A stretch of DNA of 64,000 nucleotides from a bacterium (GTDB taxonomy: Bacteria; Spirochaetota; Leptospiria; Leptospirales; Leptonemataceae), in the NCBI GenBank assembly GCA_024742665.1, contig JANSYA010000002.1, forward strand, positions 124,001 to 188,000, in the 5' to 3' direction. The position numbers and the translations under genes were made by a program. The notes beneath the pieces are model-generated. The model did not search any database, was not told where the DNA came from, and was given only the letters and a program-made list of their open reading frames with translations. Positions within the stretch are counted from its first letter, which is position 1. Each line of letters starts with the position of its first letter. Positions 26,052 through 33,732 of this stretch are shown here, one piece after another.

Positions 26052-27104
26052 ATGGATTCAGAGCTTTCGGAATATCGCTGGCCGGCGGAGTGGGAGCCAC
26101 ACTCCCACACGCTGCTGACCTGGCCGCAACGACCGGAACTCTGGTCCGGCCGCATCGCAGCCGTGCACGCGGCGTATCTCGAAATCATCCGCACACTATC
26201 CGAAGACGAGGCCGTGCGCATCCTGGTGAACGACGCGCGCACGGCGGACACCCTGCGATCGCTCCTGCGCGGAAACGATATTCCCTGCGGCCCGGACGCC
26301 GCCGTCGATCTGTGGGTCATCCCGACGAACGACGTGTGGATCCGCGACTACGGCCCGCTGCGATTGCTGCGCAATGATTCCGCGACGCCTGCTTCCCGAA
26401 TGATCGCCTACACCTTCACGGGCTGGGGCGAAAAATTTCCGGCCGACGCGGACAATCAAGCCGCCGGGGCCGTCGCCGATCGCTGCAATGAAAGCTTCGA
26501 AAAATATTCCGACTTCGTTCTCGAAGGCGGCGCGATTGAAAGCAACGGGCGAGGCCTCTTGATGACCACCGAAGCGTGCCTGCTGCATCCGAATCGAAAT
26601 CCTCGAATGAATCGCGATGAGATCGAAGCACGCTTGAAGCAAACGCTCGGCGCGCACTCCGTCCTGTGGCTGCCCCATGGCCTGCCGGGGGACGACACCG
26701 ACGGCCACGTCGATATGCTTGCGCGCTTCGTCGGCGAAAACCACGTCATAAGCTGCCTGCCCGAAGACGAATCGCATCCCGCTTATGCGGATCTGGCGAT
26801 GAATCTCGCGCATCTCCGCGCCTTTCGCACGCACGACGGCGACGCCCTGCGCGTCGATACTCTGCCCTTGCCGCCCCTGCGGCTTTCGCCGGACGGTCTG
26901 CCGATTCCGGAAAGCCACGCAAATTTTTATATCGGCAACGGATCTGTGTTGGTGCCGGTCTTCAACGATGCGCATACGAATGGAATCGCGCTGCGCACGC
27001 TGCAGCGGATCTTCCCTGATCGTCGCGTAGTGGGAATTCCCGGCGCCGATTTGATTCTGGAAGGCGGCGGCGTTCACTGCATGACCATGCAGATCGCCGG
27101 CTGA
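26052..27104 (+). CDS. aguA: Agmatine deiminase
   Basis: A 350-residue enzyme of the guanidino-group-modifying fold. It has WPAEWEPHSHTLLTWP at the start, then VIPTNDVWIRDYGPL, VLEGGAIESNG, GDDTDGHVDMLARF (with the catalytic His) and the C-terminal LEGGGVHCMTMQ with the nucleophilic Cys (~343). It hydrolyses agmatine to N-carbamoylputrescine and ammonia in the cytoplasm; aguB at 6.5 kb performs the next step. It is divergent from the permease gene (82-base gap) and alone in its direction, so the agu genes are not an operon here. Confidence 0.95.
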   Translation: MDSELSEYRWPAEWEPHSHTLLTWPQRPELWSGRIAAVHAAYLEIIRTLSEDEAVRILVNDARTADTLRSLLRGNDIPCGPDAAVDLWVIPTNDVWIRDYGPLRLLRNDSATPASRMIAYTFTGWGEKFPADADNQAAGAVADRCNESFEKYSDFVLEGGAIESNGRGLLMTTEACLLHPNRNPRMNRDEIEARLKQTLGAHSVLWLPHGLPGDDTDGHVDMLARFVGENHVISCLPEDESHPAYADLAMNLAHLRAFRTHDGDALRVDTLPLPPLRLSPDGLPIPESHANFYIGNGSVLVPVFNDAHTNGIALRTLQRIFPDRRVVGIPGADLILEGGGVHCMTMQIAG

Positions 27105-27307
27105 GGCCGCGAAAAACTGCGAAACGAAATTCCAGTATTTTTATTGAAGCCGAACCCGCGCGCTTAATAATGTGAATCATAAATTCAGATTCCTTAAGAA
27201 TATTCACGTCCTATGAACCGACGAATGTGGAATTCATTCGAACTAAGACCTCCTGCTCGGTTACGTAGAACTACGATGAATTGCCAGGGAATCGACAAAG
27301 GCCGGCC

Positions 27308-27829
27308 ATGCATCCATCCGACGACTCCACACTATTAAATAAAATCAACAACATCCAGGGAGCGGAGCGGCGATTTTTTTTTGAAATGCTCATGCATATG
27401 AATGGATGCAATCGCAACGTAGCCGAAGGCCTGTATCCACTGCTCGGCGATAGCGCCCGCGCATGCATCTTTTTGTATCGCCGCCAGCAGGCGAACGAAG
27501 GCGAAACGCGCGAGCGATTCGCGGCCATGGTACCCGCAGACGCCTTTCGTTTTATTCAAATCATGGAACAGCTGGGACGCGATCCGAATCGCCAGCCTCT
27601 GGCCCTGTCCGATTTTCTGGAACTGCTCGCGCAGGAACCCGAATCGCTGCGCGAATTTCTGTCTCTGAGCGACGAAGAAAAAACCATCCGCTTTGAGTCT
27701 CTGGTGGAACGCTTTCAGTCCGGAGACGCGGACTTCAAATCTTCTCTGGGATCGATCCTGGATTCTGACGAAAGTTCCGATCAGGAAAATGCGGAAGGCT
27801 CGCAGGATCCCGAAAGCGAATCCGGCTGA
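27308..27829 (+). CDS. Hypothetical helical protein with acidic tail
   Basis: A 173-residue protein starting MHPSDDSTLL at 27308; a TTG start nine codons upstream is also open. It looks all-helical and soluble, with RRFFFEMLMHMNGCNRNVAEG early and a very acidic end (SILDSDESSDQENAEG onward). The codons for three successive Phe are all TTT, making a run of nine T at 27374-27382, a possible slippage site. I do not recognise the family. It has no close operon partner; the upstream 203-base gap is A/T-rich relative to the region but shows no clear promoter. Confidence 0.7.
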   Translation: MHPSDDSTLLNKINNIQGAERRFFFEMLMHMNGCNRNVAEGLYPLLGDSARACIFLYRRQQANEGETRERFAAMVPADAFRFIQIMEQLGRDPNRQPLALSDFLELLAQEPESLREFLSLSDEEKTIRFESLVERFQSGDADFKSSLGSILDSDESSDQENAEGSQDPESESG

Positions 27830-27884
27830 CGCTTCTAATTCCCTTCACGCTTCCGAACGCGACGACCTGCAATGCGAACGATAA

Positions 27885-27936
27885 TGCGGGAAATGCTCCC
27901 GCAAGGCTCCCGGCAGGCGTTTTCAGAAACTGAAAA
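27885..27936. terminator. Two successive hairpins after the hypothetical gene
   Basis: TGCGGGA (27885-27891) pairs with TCCCGCA (27897-27903); TTTTCAG (27920-27926) pairs with CTGAAAA (27930-27936). They lie between the hypothetical gene and the outer-membrane-like gene, both rightward; termination is inferred from position. Confidence 0.45.
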
Positions 27937-28007
27937 AACCGTAAAAACTCGCCATTCAGAGGCCCTGGCACTACAGAATTCCCCCCCGGCCGACCGTCAT
28001 ATACAGA

Positions 28008-29303
28008 ATGGTACCTCCTCGTCCCAACGGCCGCGGCCGGCCGAACACTCTGCTCGGCTCAATCCTGGCTTTGTTTCTAACCGCGCTGACCGGCGGCCCC
28101 ATTCACGCCCAGATTACCTGTAGCGGCAGCAACTGCGGCCTGATTCCCCTGACTCCCGAAGAGTACAACGCGATGTTCGTAGAGCTGCAGAATCAGTACT
28201 CAAACGAATTATTTCGCAACATCGCCGAAACTCTGGTCATGGCCAATGTGGCCGGGCCGCAAATCGGCACCGTGAATCTTTCGCGCATGACGACCGGCGG
28301 CTATCTCGGCGCCGGCTACAAAGAAAACGAAGACGTGGACATCAACATTCCGAACGTCGGCGTGATCGAAGATATGCCCAGCGCGGGCGCGGCCCTGAGC
28401 GGCGGCGTGTTCGTCGGCGTAAATCTGGGCTGGGTGCTGGGCGATCGCTACGATCCTTTCGCCGCGCCCGAGACTACGGCGGAGCTGAGCGCGTCCGGGA
28501 GCGGAACGGACAACGACGCGACGAAGACCGACAGTCGGTCTGCTTCCCGGAGCTCTCGCAAGACGCCGCCCTTCTGGTCGCCGGCCCGCTTCGATATCTA
28601 TCTGGGCGGACTCGATCATCGCGAGCGTCTCGACGGGCAGCTGAACTCGGACGCAATCATCGACGGGAAATTTGTCTCCCAGCGTTTTATGCTGCGCTAT
28701 CATCTGGTCGAAGGCAACGAAATCGCCGGCGGGCCGCTGCTGCGCTTTCATGGAGTTTCGTTGGGCATCGGCTACGCGACCTCGAACCAACGACTCACCT
28801 ATCTCGCTGAAAACAGCACTCTCACGACCAGCCTGCAGGAAGGCGTCAATCTGGACTGGGCCGCCCAGGACCAGATCTTCTACGATAACAACGTGAAGAG
28901 CGTGCCGATCGAAATCAACACGGGCGTGCAGCTGCTCTATCTGTTCAATCTGACTCTCGGCGCCGGCTACGTGCGCAGCTCCGGCGATACGCGCTTTATT
29001 CTAACTCGCAACGGTCCGGTTGTGATCCGCCAGGCCGGAGAGCTGCCGGCCATCGACGACGAGTTTTTACAGAATTTTCCGGCCGGCACAATCCCACCCG
29101 ATCTCACCGCTCTGATCAGCGGGGGGACAGCCACCGCGGCGAATCTTTCGCTCAGTCTGTTCGAACGCTCGCGAGTGCCCCGCGTTCTATACTATTGGAA
29201 GGGCGGCCTGGAGTTTAACTTCTGGGTGCTCAAGCTCGGCATTGAAGCCATTACCACCGGGCGCAACTACGGCGCGAGCGTCGGCCTGCGGATTGAGATC
29301 TGA
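28008..29303 (+). CDS. Exported, probably outer-membrane beta-barrel protein
   Basis: A 431-residue protein with a Sec signal (LLGSILALFLTALTGGPIHAQ). The mature part has alternating hydrophobic/polar strands, many Gly and aromatic residues, and ends in a short strand (YGASVGLRIEI) as barrels do. A two-cysteine motif (CSGSNC) lies just after cleavage. A Ser/Asp/Thr-rich low-complexity loop (~160-190) looks surface exposed. I do not recognise a named family; it resembles the large families of putative outer-membrane proteins in leptospires. Its stop codon falls inside an 11-bp tandem repeat (29295-29327). Porin or adhesin roles cannot be told apart. Confidence 0.7.
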   Translation: MVPPRPNGRGRPNTLLGSILALFLTALTGGPIHAQITCSGSNCGLIPLTPEEYNAMFVELQNQYSNELFRNIAETLVMANVAGPQIGTVNLSRMTTGGYLGAGYKENEDVDINIPNVGVIEDMPSAGAALSGGVFVGVNLGWVLGDRYDPFAAPETTAELSASGSGTDNDATKTDSRSASRSSRKTPPFWSPARFDIYLGGLDHRERLDGQLNSDAIIDGKFVSQRFMLRYHLVEGNEIAGGPLLRFHGVSLGIGYATSNQRLTYLAENSTLTTSLQEGVNLDWAAQDQIFYDNNVKSVPIEINTGVQLLYLFNLTLGAGYVRSSGDTRFILTRNGPVVIRQAGELPAIDDEFLQNFPAGTIPPDLTALISGGTATAANLSLSLFERSRVPRVLYYWKGGLEFNFWVLKLGIEAITTGRNYGASVGLRIEI

Positions 29304-29327
29304 TAGAGATCTGATCGAAATCTGATC
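29295..29327. repeat. Three tandem copies of an 11-bp unit across a stop codon
   Basis: GAGATCTGATA, GAGATCTGATC and GAAATCTGATC follow one another at 29295, 29306 and 29317, and a fourth begins GAAAT. The TGA of the preceding gene (29301-29303) is in copy one. Because 11 is not a multiple of three, gain or loss of a unit within the coding part would shift the frame of the tail. Confidence 0.85.
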
Positions 29328-29442
29328 GAAATTCAGGCGCGATTTCGCGGCGCGGCCGGACGCATCTTCGCAGGCGCATTCGCCGCGGCGACTGCGGTGA
29401 TTCGGGATTGACAGATGATCGAAGCCGGGACGGACTTCAGCT

Positions 29443-30390
29443 ATGTCCACGACGGCGTCTGTGATTACAATCGACTGCGACTACGTCTATCCAGGAGCGG
29501 CGGCGGCCTACCTGATCGTCGAAGGCGATCGAGCCGCCTTCGTTGAAAACAATACGACCCACGCCGTCCCGCGATTGCTCGCCGCCCTGAAAGACCAGGG
29601 ACTGACTCCCGAACAGGTCGACTACGCGATCATCACCCACGTCCACCTGGATCACGCCGGCGGCACGAGCGCCCTGCTGGCGGCCTGCCCGAAGGCCACG
29701 GTCCTCGCGCATCCGAAGGCGGCCCGACATATTATTCAACCGGAACGCCTGGTGGAGAGTTCGCGCGCCGTGTACGGGCCGGAAGTATTCGATAAACTGT
29801 ACGGCGAAATCCAGCCGGTGCCGGCCGAACGCGTGCGTACAATGGAACACGGCGAAGAGCTGCGCTTCGGGGAACGCACGCTGCGTTTTATTCATACCCG
29901 CGGGCACGCCGATCACCACTTCTGCATCTACGACAGCAAATCGAAGGGCATCTTCACCGGCGACTCCTTCGGCATCGGCTACGCGGGTCTGCAAAGCGAG
30001 GGACCTTTCCTGTATCCGTCGACTACGCCCACGCAGTTTCATGCCGACGAAGCCCGCAAAAGCGTGCGGCTGATCCGCGAGAGCGGAGCCGAGCGCGCCT
30101 ATCTGACGCACTTCGGCGCCTTCGAAGATATGGCGGCCGGCGAAGAACAAATGCTGCGCGGGCTCGACGCCATGGAAGGTCTGTTTGAAAACGCGCGAGA
30201 CGATGGACGCGCAGGCGATGAGCTCCAGAGCTTCTGCGAAGACGGCGTGCGGGCGTACTTCAAAGACAAACTGCAAGGCCACGGCTTGCATCTGAGCCCG
30301 GAGCAGTGGCGACTACTGGAGCTCGACATCGGGATTAACGCGATGGGCATCGCGTACGCCGCGGGCCGGGCGCGACGCAAAGCCGGCTAA
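29443..30390 (+). CDS. MBL-fold metallo-hydrolase
   Basis: A 315-residue protein with the metal-binding motif HVHLDHAGG (~65-73), the later metal ligands in FIHTRGHADHHFCIY and FTGDS, and a C-terminal His in YLTHFGAFEDMA. All are typical of the metallo-beta-lactamase fold with two metal sites. The closest pattern is glyoxalase II/flavodiiron-type hydrolases with a long C-terminal helical region (EEQMLRGLDAMEGLF and on). The substrate is unknown; thioesters, phosphodiesters and lactones are all hydrolysed by this superfamily. No export signal. It converges with the CrtC-like gene. Confidence 0.9.
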   Translation: MSTTASVITIDCDYVYPGAAAAYLIVEGDRAAFVENNTTHAVPRLLAALKDQGLTPEQVDYAIITHVHLDHAGGTSALLAACPKATVLAHPKAARHIIQPERLVESSRAVYGPEVFDKLYGEIQPVPAERVRTMEHGEELRFGERTLRFIHTRGHADHHFCIYDSKSKGIFTGDSFGIGYAGLQSEGPFLYPSTTPTQFHADEARKSVRLIRESGAERAYLTHFGAFEDMAAGEEQMLRGLDAMEGLFENARDDGRAGDELQSFCEDGVRAYFKDKLQGHGLHLSPEQWRLLELDIGINAMGIAYAAGRARRKAG

Positions 30391-30397
30391 TAAAGCA

Positions 30398-30419
30398 GCG
30401 GGAAGCGAAGGCCGCCCGC
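30398..30419. terminator. Short hairpin between convergent genes
   Basis: GCGGG (30398-30402) pairs with CCCGC (30415-30419) in the 36-base gap between the MBL gene and the convergent CrtC-like gene. The minus-strand reading is followed by TGCTTTATTA. Weak. Confidence 0.35.
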
Positions 30420-30426
30420 ATATTCG

Positions 30427-31467
30427 TCAATCGTAAGGGTCCATGTACATTACGCCGGGCCAGGGCTTCGCGCCGTGAAATTCGACGGCCGCGAAATCCG
30501 GACTCGCGAATTTCACGTCGCGGCCTTCCGAGTTTTTTATGCGACACTCCACGGAACTCACATCGCTCTGCACGATAAAATACGGCGTGCCGTCCACGCC
30601 GCGATAGATATAGCCGGTCTTCTGGTTTTGATTCAGGGCGGCGCCGATTTCGACACGCTGGCCGGCGAAGTTCAATCGAAAGCTCTGTTTCGGATAGTCG
30701 AATTTGTTGCCGCCGAATACCCCCCGGGTCAGGGCGTGATCGTGCACGATCCGGCCGTCGCCGGTCAAAGCGCTTCCGAAACATACCGCCGGCTTGAGTG
30801 CGGACGGCTTCACGTAGATCGCTTCGACTCCCGCCAGCGCCGGGCCCGGGGCCGGACCGCCCGCCCCGCTCTGCTGCTGCAGATACGGCGCATAACACCA
30901 GTAGAGTTCCGGAACGCGATCGGCGCCCCAGAGATGGGTAAACATCGATCGCGCGTTTTTTAGCTTGATGCCTTTCGATCTGCCCAGGCGCACCGTGCCC
31001 CGGGCCCGGCCGAAGGGCGACACAACGACGCTATGCGTGCGCGAAACCTTCGCCAGACGCTCGGGTCCATGCTGATAGGGCGAAAAATCGTGTAAGAGCT
31101 CCAGGTCCCAGCGCAAGTTTCCGAGAGGCGTTTTGATTTCGCCGACGATATAGTCGGGGCCGAGCACCGCCGCCGAATCCGGGTTCGTATTGATCGTGAC
31201 GCGGTCGGACGCGAAGTTCGCCGCTTTGAGCGGGACCGAGATCGAATTGAAGCAGTGGCGCGCCGGGTCGGCCGCGGAAAACAAAGAAGCCCAGAGAATC
31301 GCCTGGGCGGGTTTGCCGCCGCTCTTCGGGACATAGCGACTATAGCGCAGCCAGAGGGCCAGCCGCTCGACGGGGTCGTGGACTACCGCGAACCAGATTT
31401 CGTACCCGGAAGCCGTGTTCGAACGTTGCGGGGCAAAAGCCGCCGCGGGAGTCTCGAAAATCGCCAT
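30427..31467 (-). CDS. CrtC/AttH-like lipocalin-fold protein (tentative)
   Basis: A 346-residue protein without a signal peptide. It opens with a WFAVVHDPVERLALWLRYSRYVPKSGGKPAQAILWASLF block: aromatic strand, then WLRY, then a W-containing strand, and later repeats such as MFTHLWGADRVPELYWCYAP. That order resembles hydroxyneurosporene-synthase-like (CrtC/AttH) double lipocalin proteins that act on hydrophobic substrates. It is a structural impression, not a firm match; a purely hypothetical protein is the alternative. The end MYMDPYD is the usual kind of short tail. The gap upstream of its start is entirely filled by the hairpin array at 31505-31727. Confidence 0.5.
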   Translation of the reverse strand: MAIFETPAAAFAPQRSNTASGYEIWFAVVHDPVERLALWLRYSRYVPKSGGKPAQAILWASLFSAADPARHCFNSISVPLKAANFASDRVTINTNPDSAAVLGPDYIVGEIKTPLGNLRWDLELLHDFSPYQHGPERLAKVSRTHSVVVSPFGRARGTVRLGRSKGIKLKNARSMFTHLWGADRVPELYWCYAPYLQQQSGAGGPAPGPALAGVEAIYVKPSALKPAVCFGSALTGDGRIVHDHALTRGVFGGNKFDYPKQSFRLNFAGQRVEIGAALNQNQKTGYIYRGVDGTPYFIVQSDVSSVECRIKNSEGRDVKFASPDFAAVEFHGAKPWPGVMYMDPYD

Positions 31468-31504
31468 TCGGACTTATTCGGACCGAATGGGAATGGTGTC
31501 TACC

Positions 31505-31727
31505 CCCATCGCAGCCGGGTCGGGGCCGCAGGGCGGGCTGCGATGGGCTGCCGCCAATCTATGGCGCCCCAGAGCGCTGCGCGCTCCAGGCCGTGTAATT
31601 CGCTCCGCGAATTACGGGCCGCAGGGCGGTCTTGAAGACTCCTTCGGAGTCTTATGGCGCCACTGGCCGTGTAGGCTTCTTCGAAGCCTACGGGCCGCGG
31701 AGCGGGCTGCGAAGCCCTTCGGGCTTC
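31505..31727. repeat. Array of hairpins with conserved linkers and varied stems
   Basis: Six inverted repeats are packed in 223 bases: arms at 31505-31516/31536-31547; 31572-31577/31581-31586 (GAGCGC, loop TGC); 31595-31603/31607-31615 (GTAATTCGC, loop TCC); 31635-31642/31646-31653 (AAGACTCC, loop TTC); 31671-31679/31683-31691 (GTAGGCTTC, loop TTC); 31711-31717/31721-31727 (GAAGCCC, loop TTC). Between them the linkers recur: GGCCGCAGGGCGG at 31524 and 31618 (variant at 31694), GGCCGTGTA at 31589 and 31665, ATGGCGCC or ATGGCG at 31561, 31654 and 31730, giving a 76-base period at the right. The last arm overlaps the stop codon of the response-regulator gene. Confidence 0.9.
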
Positions 31728-32431
31728 TATGGCGTTATCATTCGGGCTTCGGTGGCCAGGCGGGTGAGTTCCTGCTTGTTCCGACGCTCGGGCGGGATCT
31801 TCAGCTTGTTATAGATCCGAACCAGGTGATTGTTGATGGTATAAACGCTGCGATTCATGGTCTTGGCCACGGCTTCGCTGCTCATGCCTTTGGCCGTCAG
31901 GATCATGACCCGGCGCTCGATCGCACTGAGTTTGTCCAGGCGGCTATTGGACAGGATTCGGCCGGTGCGGGAGGCGGCATCCAGAGCCTCTTTCGAAACG
32001 TAGCCTTTGTCCTCAAGCACCATCTCGCGCACGACTTTGACCAGATTCTCAGGAGCCTGATCTTTGATCAGATAGCCGTCGGCCCAGGAGCGACACTCGT
32101 CATAATATTCATCGTGCTGGGAAAGCACCAGAATCGATACGTCCGGCAGCAGCTCGCGAATATGCGGACCGGCGTCCAGACCGCTCTTGCCGTCCGTGTT
32201 GTAACCCAGGTCCAGCAGAACGACGTCCGGCGCATCTTCGATTTCGCCCAGCATCTTGATAGCGATATCGCCGCTATCCGCCTCGTGAACGACTTCAAGA
32301 TTGGAATCCTCTTCGATCAGATCGCGAAGATACAGCCGGGTGATGCGCTCGTCATCGACCAGCATCACTCGCACTTTTCTGGTTGGCGTCCCACCCATGC
32401 CCATACGAGGGCTTTCTAACATAGTCGGCAT
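31727..32431 (-). CDS. NarL/FixJ-type response regulator
   Basis: A 234-residue two-domain protein. Receiver: acidic pair VMLVDDERI (~22-30), phospho-acceptor Asp74 in VVLLDLGYN, and the LIKDQAP Lys (~119). C-terminal LuxR-type helix-turn-helix: LSAIERRVMILTAKGMSSEAVAKTMNRSVYTINNHLVRIYNKLKI. It should bind DNA as a phosphorylation-controlled dimer. No histidine kinase gene is nearby, so it is an orphan here. The Asp-flanking stretch has an extra Gly-Tyr-Asn-Thr-Asp-Gly insert, longer than usual after the phospho-site. Its 3' end runs into the hairpin array. Confidence 0.92.
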   Translation of the reverse strand: MPTMLESPRMGMGGTPTRKVRVMLVDDERITRLYLRDLIEEDSNLEVVHEADSGDIAIKMLGEIEDAPDVVLLDLGYNTDGKSGLDAGPHIRELLPDVSILVLSQHDEYYDECRSWADGYLIKDQAPENLVKVVREMVLEDKGYVSKEALDAASRTGRILSNSRLDKLSAIERRVMILTAKGMSSEAVAKTMNRSVYTINNHLVRIYNKLKIPPERRNKQELTRLATEARMITP

Positions 32432-32490
32432 ATTTTCGCTACCATTAATTAAAGATTCGTTTCAGTTTCGCGCGACGCTGTCGGGGCGTT

Positions 32491-33732
32491 TTACGAAAGG
32501 CGGTCTCGATACGATTCGTAGCCAAACACCTTCGCGACGCTGAGTTCGCCGGAATGTGTGTTAGCCGTCGCGATCGCCGGTAAGCCGACGCCGTTGAAAC
32601 ATGTATTCTTAACCATGGTATAATGCGACATGTCCAGAAAAATTAATTCTTCGCCGCAAGATAATTCGTTCTCGAACGAATATTCCCCGATTACGTCCCC
32701 TGCGAGGCAGGTTAAGCCGCCCAGGCGATAGCTATGCGCGAAGCGACCGGCTTCGCCTGCTCCCAGAATCTCCGCGCGGTAGGGCATCTCCAGAGTATCG
32801 GGCATGTGCGCCGTCGCTGATGTATCCAGAATGACTGATGGGAATTCACCAGGCTCGCCCGGCACGATATCCAGCACGCGCGAAACCAGCACTCCCGTGC
32901 CGAGCACGACCGCTTCGCCGGGCTCCAGATATACTTCAATATTTTCATTCCGACGGCGAAAGTCGAGAATCAAATTACAGAGCCGTTCCACGTCGTAATC
33001 GGGACGCGTAATATGATGCCCCCCGCCGAAGTTAATCCACTTCAATTTCTTAAGATAGCGACCGAATTTCTTTTCGACGGCGGCCAGGGTTCGTTCCAGC
33101 GGCTGCACGTTCTGTTCGCACAGCGTATGAAAGTGCAGACCGTCCAGTCCTTCGAGCAGATCGTCCAGATCGAGATTATTTTCGCGCGCGCGAGCTTCGA
33201 AAGCGGACCAGCGCGTTCCAAGACGCGAACCGGGAGCGCATGGATCATACAAAGGCACTTCGCCTTCGGAGTGCTCCGGATTGAGGCGCAAAGCGCACTC
33301 GATCGTTTTCGCGCCGGCCGCCCGCGCCGCATCGTTGTATGCAATGACGCGCTCGCGAAAACGATCCCACTGGCTGAACGAATTGAATACGATATGGTCG
33401 CCGTATTTCAGGAGCTCGTCGAATTCCCCGTCGGAATAAGCGGGCGCGCAAATGTGCACCTCTCCGCCGGTCGCTCCGCAATCAGTATACTCTTCGTACG
33501 CGAGGCGCGCTTCGCTCAGAGAGCTCGCGGTCGCCCCCGGCAGATGCTTGCGAATCAAATCGAATACGCTGAACTGTGCGAAGGCTTTCAGCGCCAGAAT
33601 AATGCGCGCGCCCGTCCGCTTTTGTACATCCCTCAGGATTTCAAGATTTCGCGTCAGCGCGACTTCGTCTATAATATGAATCGGGGTGGGCACGCCTTTC
33701 AGATCCAGGCGGCGAAAGTCTTCCCAATTCAC
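32491..33732 (-). CDS. nspC: Carboxynorspermidine/carboxyspermidine decarboxylase
   Basis: A 413-residue PLP enzyme of the alanine-racemase/ornithine-decarboxylase fold. It begins with the short strand PTPIHIIDEVALTRNLEIL and has ILALKAFAQFSVF, whose Lys is the PLP anchor, GLHFHTLCEQN, NFGGGHHITRPDYD (glycine-rich phosphate loop), LEPGEAVVLGTG and the C-terminal FLDMSHYTMVKNTCFNG. These are the marks of NspC. It removes CO2 from carboxy(nor)spermidine to give (nor)spermidine. Its first four bases overlap the end of the carboxyspermidine dehydrogenase gene, so the two are one operon and functional pair. Confidence 0.95.
   Translation of the reverse strand: MNWEDFRRLDLKGVPTPIHIIDEVALTRNLEILRDVQKRTGARIILALKAFAQFSVFDLIRKHLPGATASSLSEARLAYEEYTDCGATGGEVHICAPAYSDGEFDELLKYGDHIVFNSFSQWDRFRERVIAYNDAARAAGAKTIECALRLNPEHSEGEVPLYDPCAPGSRLGTRWSAFEARARENNLDLDDLLEGLDGLHFHTLCEQNVQPLERTLAAVEKKFGRYLKKLKWINFGGGHHITRPDYDVERLCNLILDFRRRNENIEVYLEPGEAVVLGTGVLVSRVLDIVPGEPGEFPSVILDTSATAHMPDTLEMPYRAEILGAGEAGRFAHSYRLGGLTCLAGDVIGEYSFENELSCGEELIFLDMSHYTMVKNTCFNGVGLPAIATANTHSGELSVAKVFGYESYRDRLS

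Noticed and set aside
25970..26320. Extended N-terminus of the AI-2E permease
   Set aside because: It would overlap the divergent agmatine deiminase gene and has a random-looking composition; the start at 25969 is preferred.
31505..31727. CRISPR array
   Set aside because: The repeats are palindromic hairpins with similar linkers; there are no unique spacers of constant length and no cas genes.
31415..32419. A 334-residue plus-strand frame through the hairpin array and response regulator
   Set aside because: It only spells out the hairpin repeats and the reverse of the regulator gene; the regulator has a full receiver and LuxR domain.
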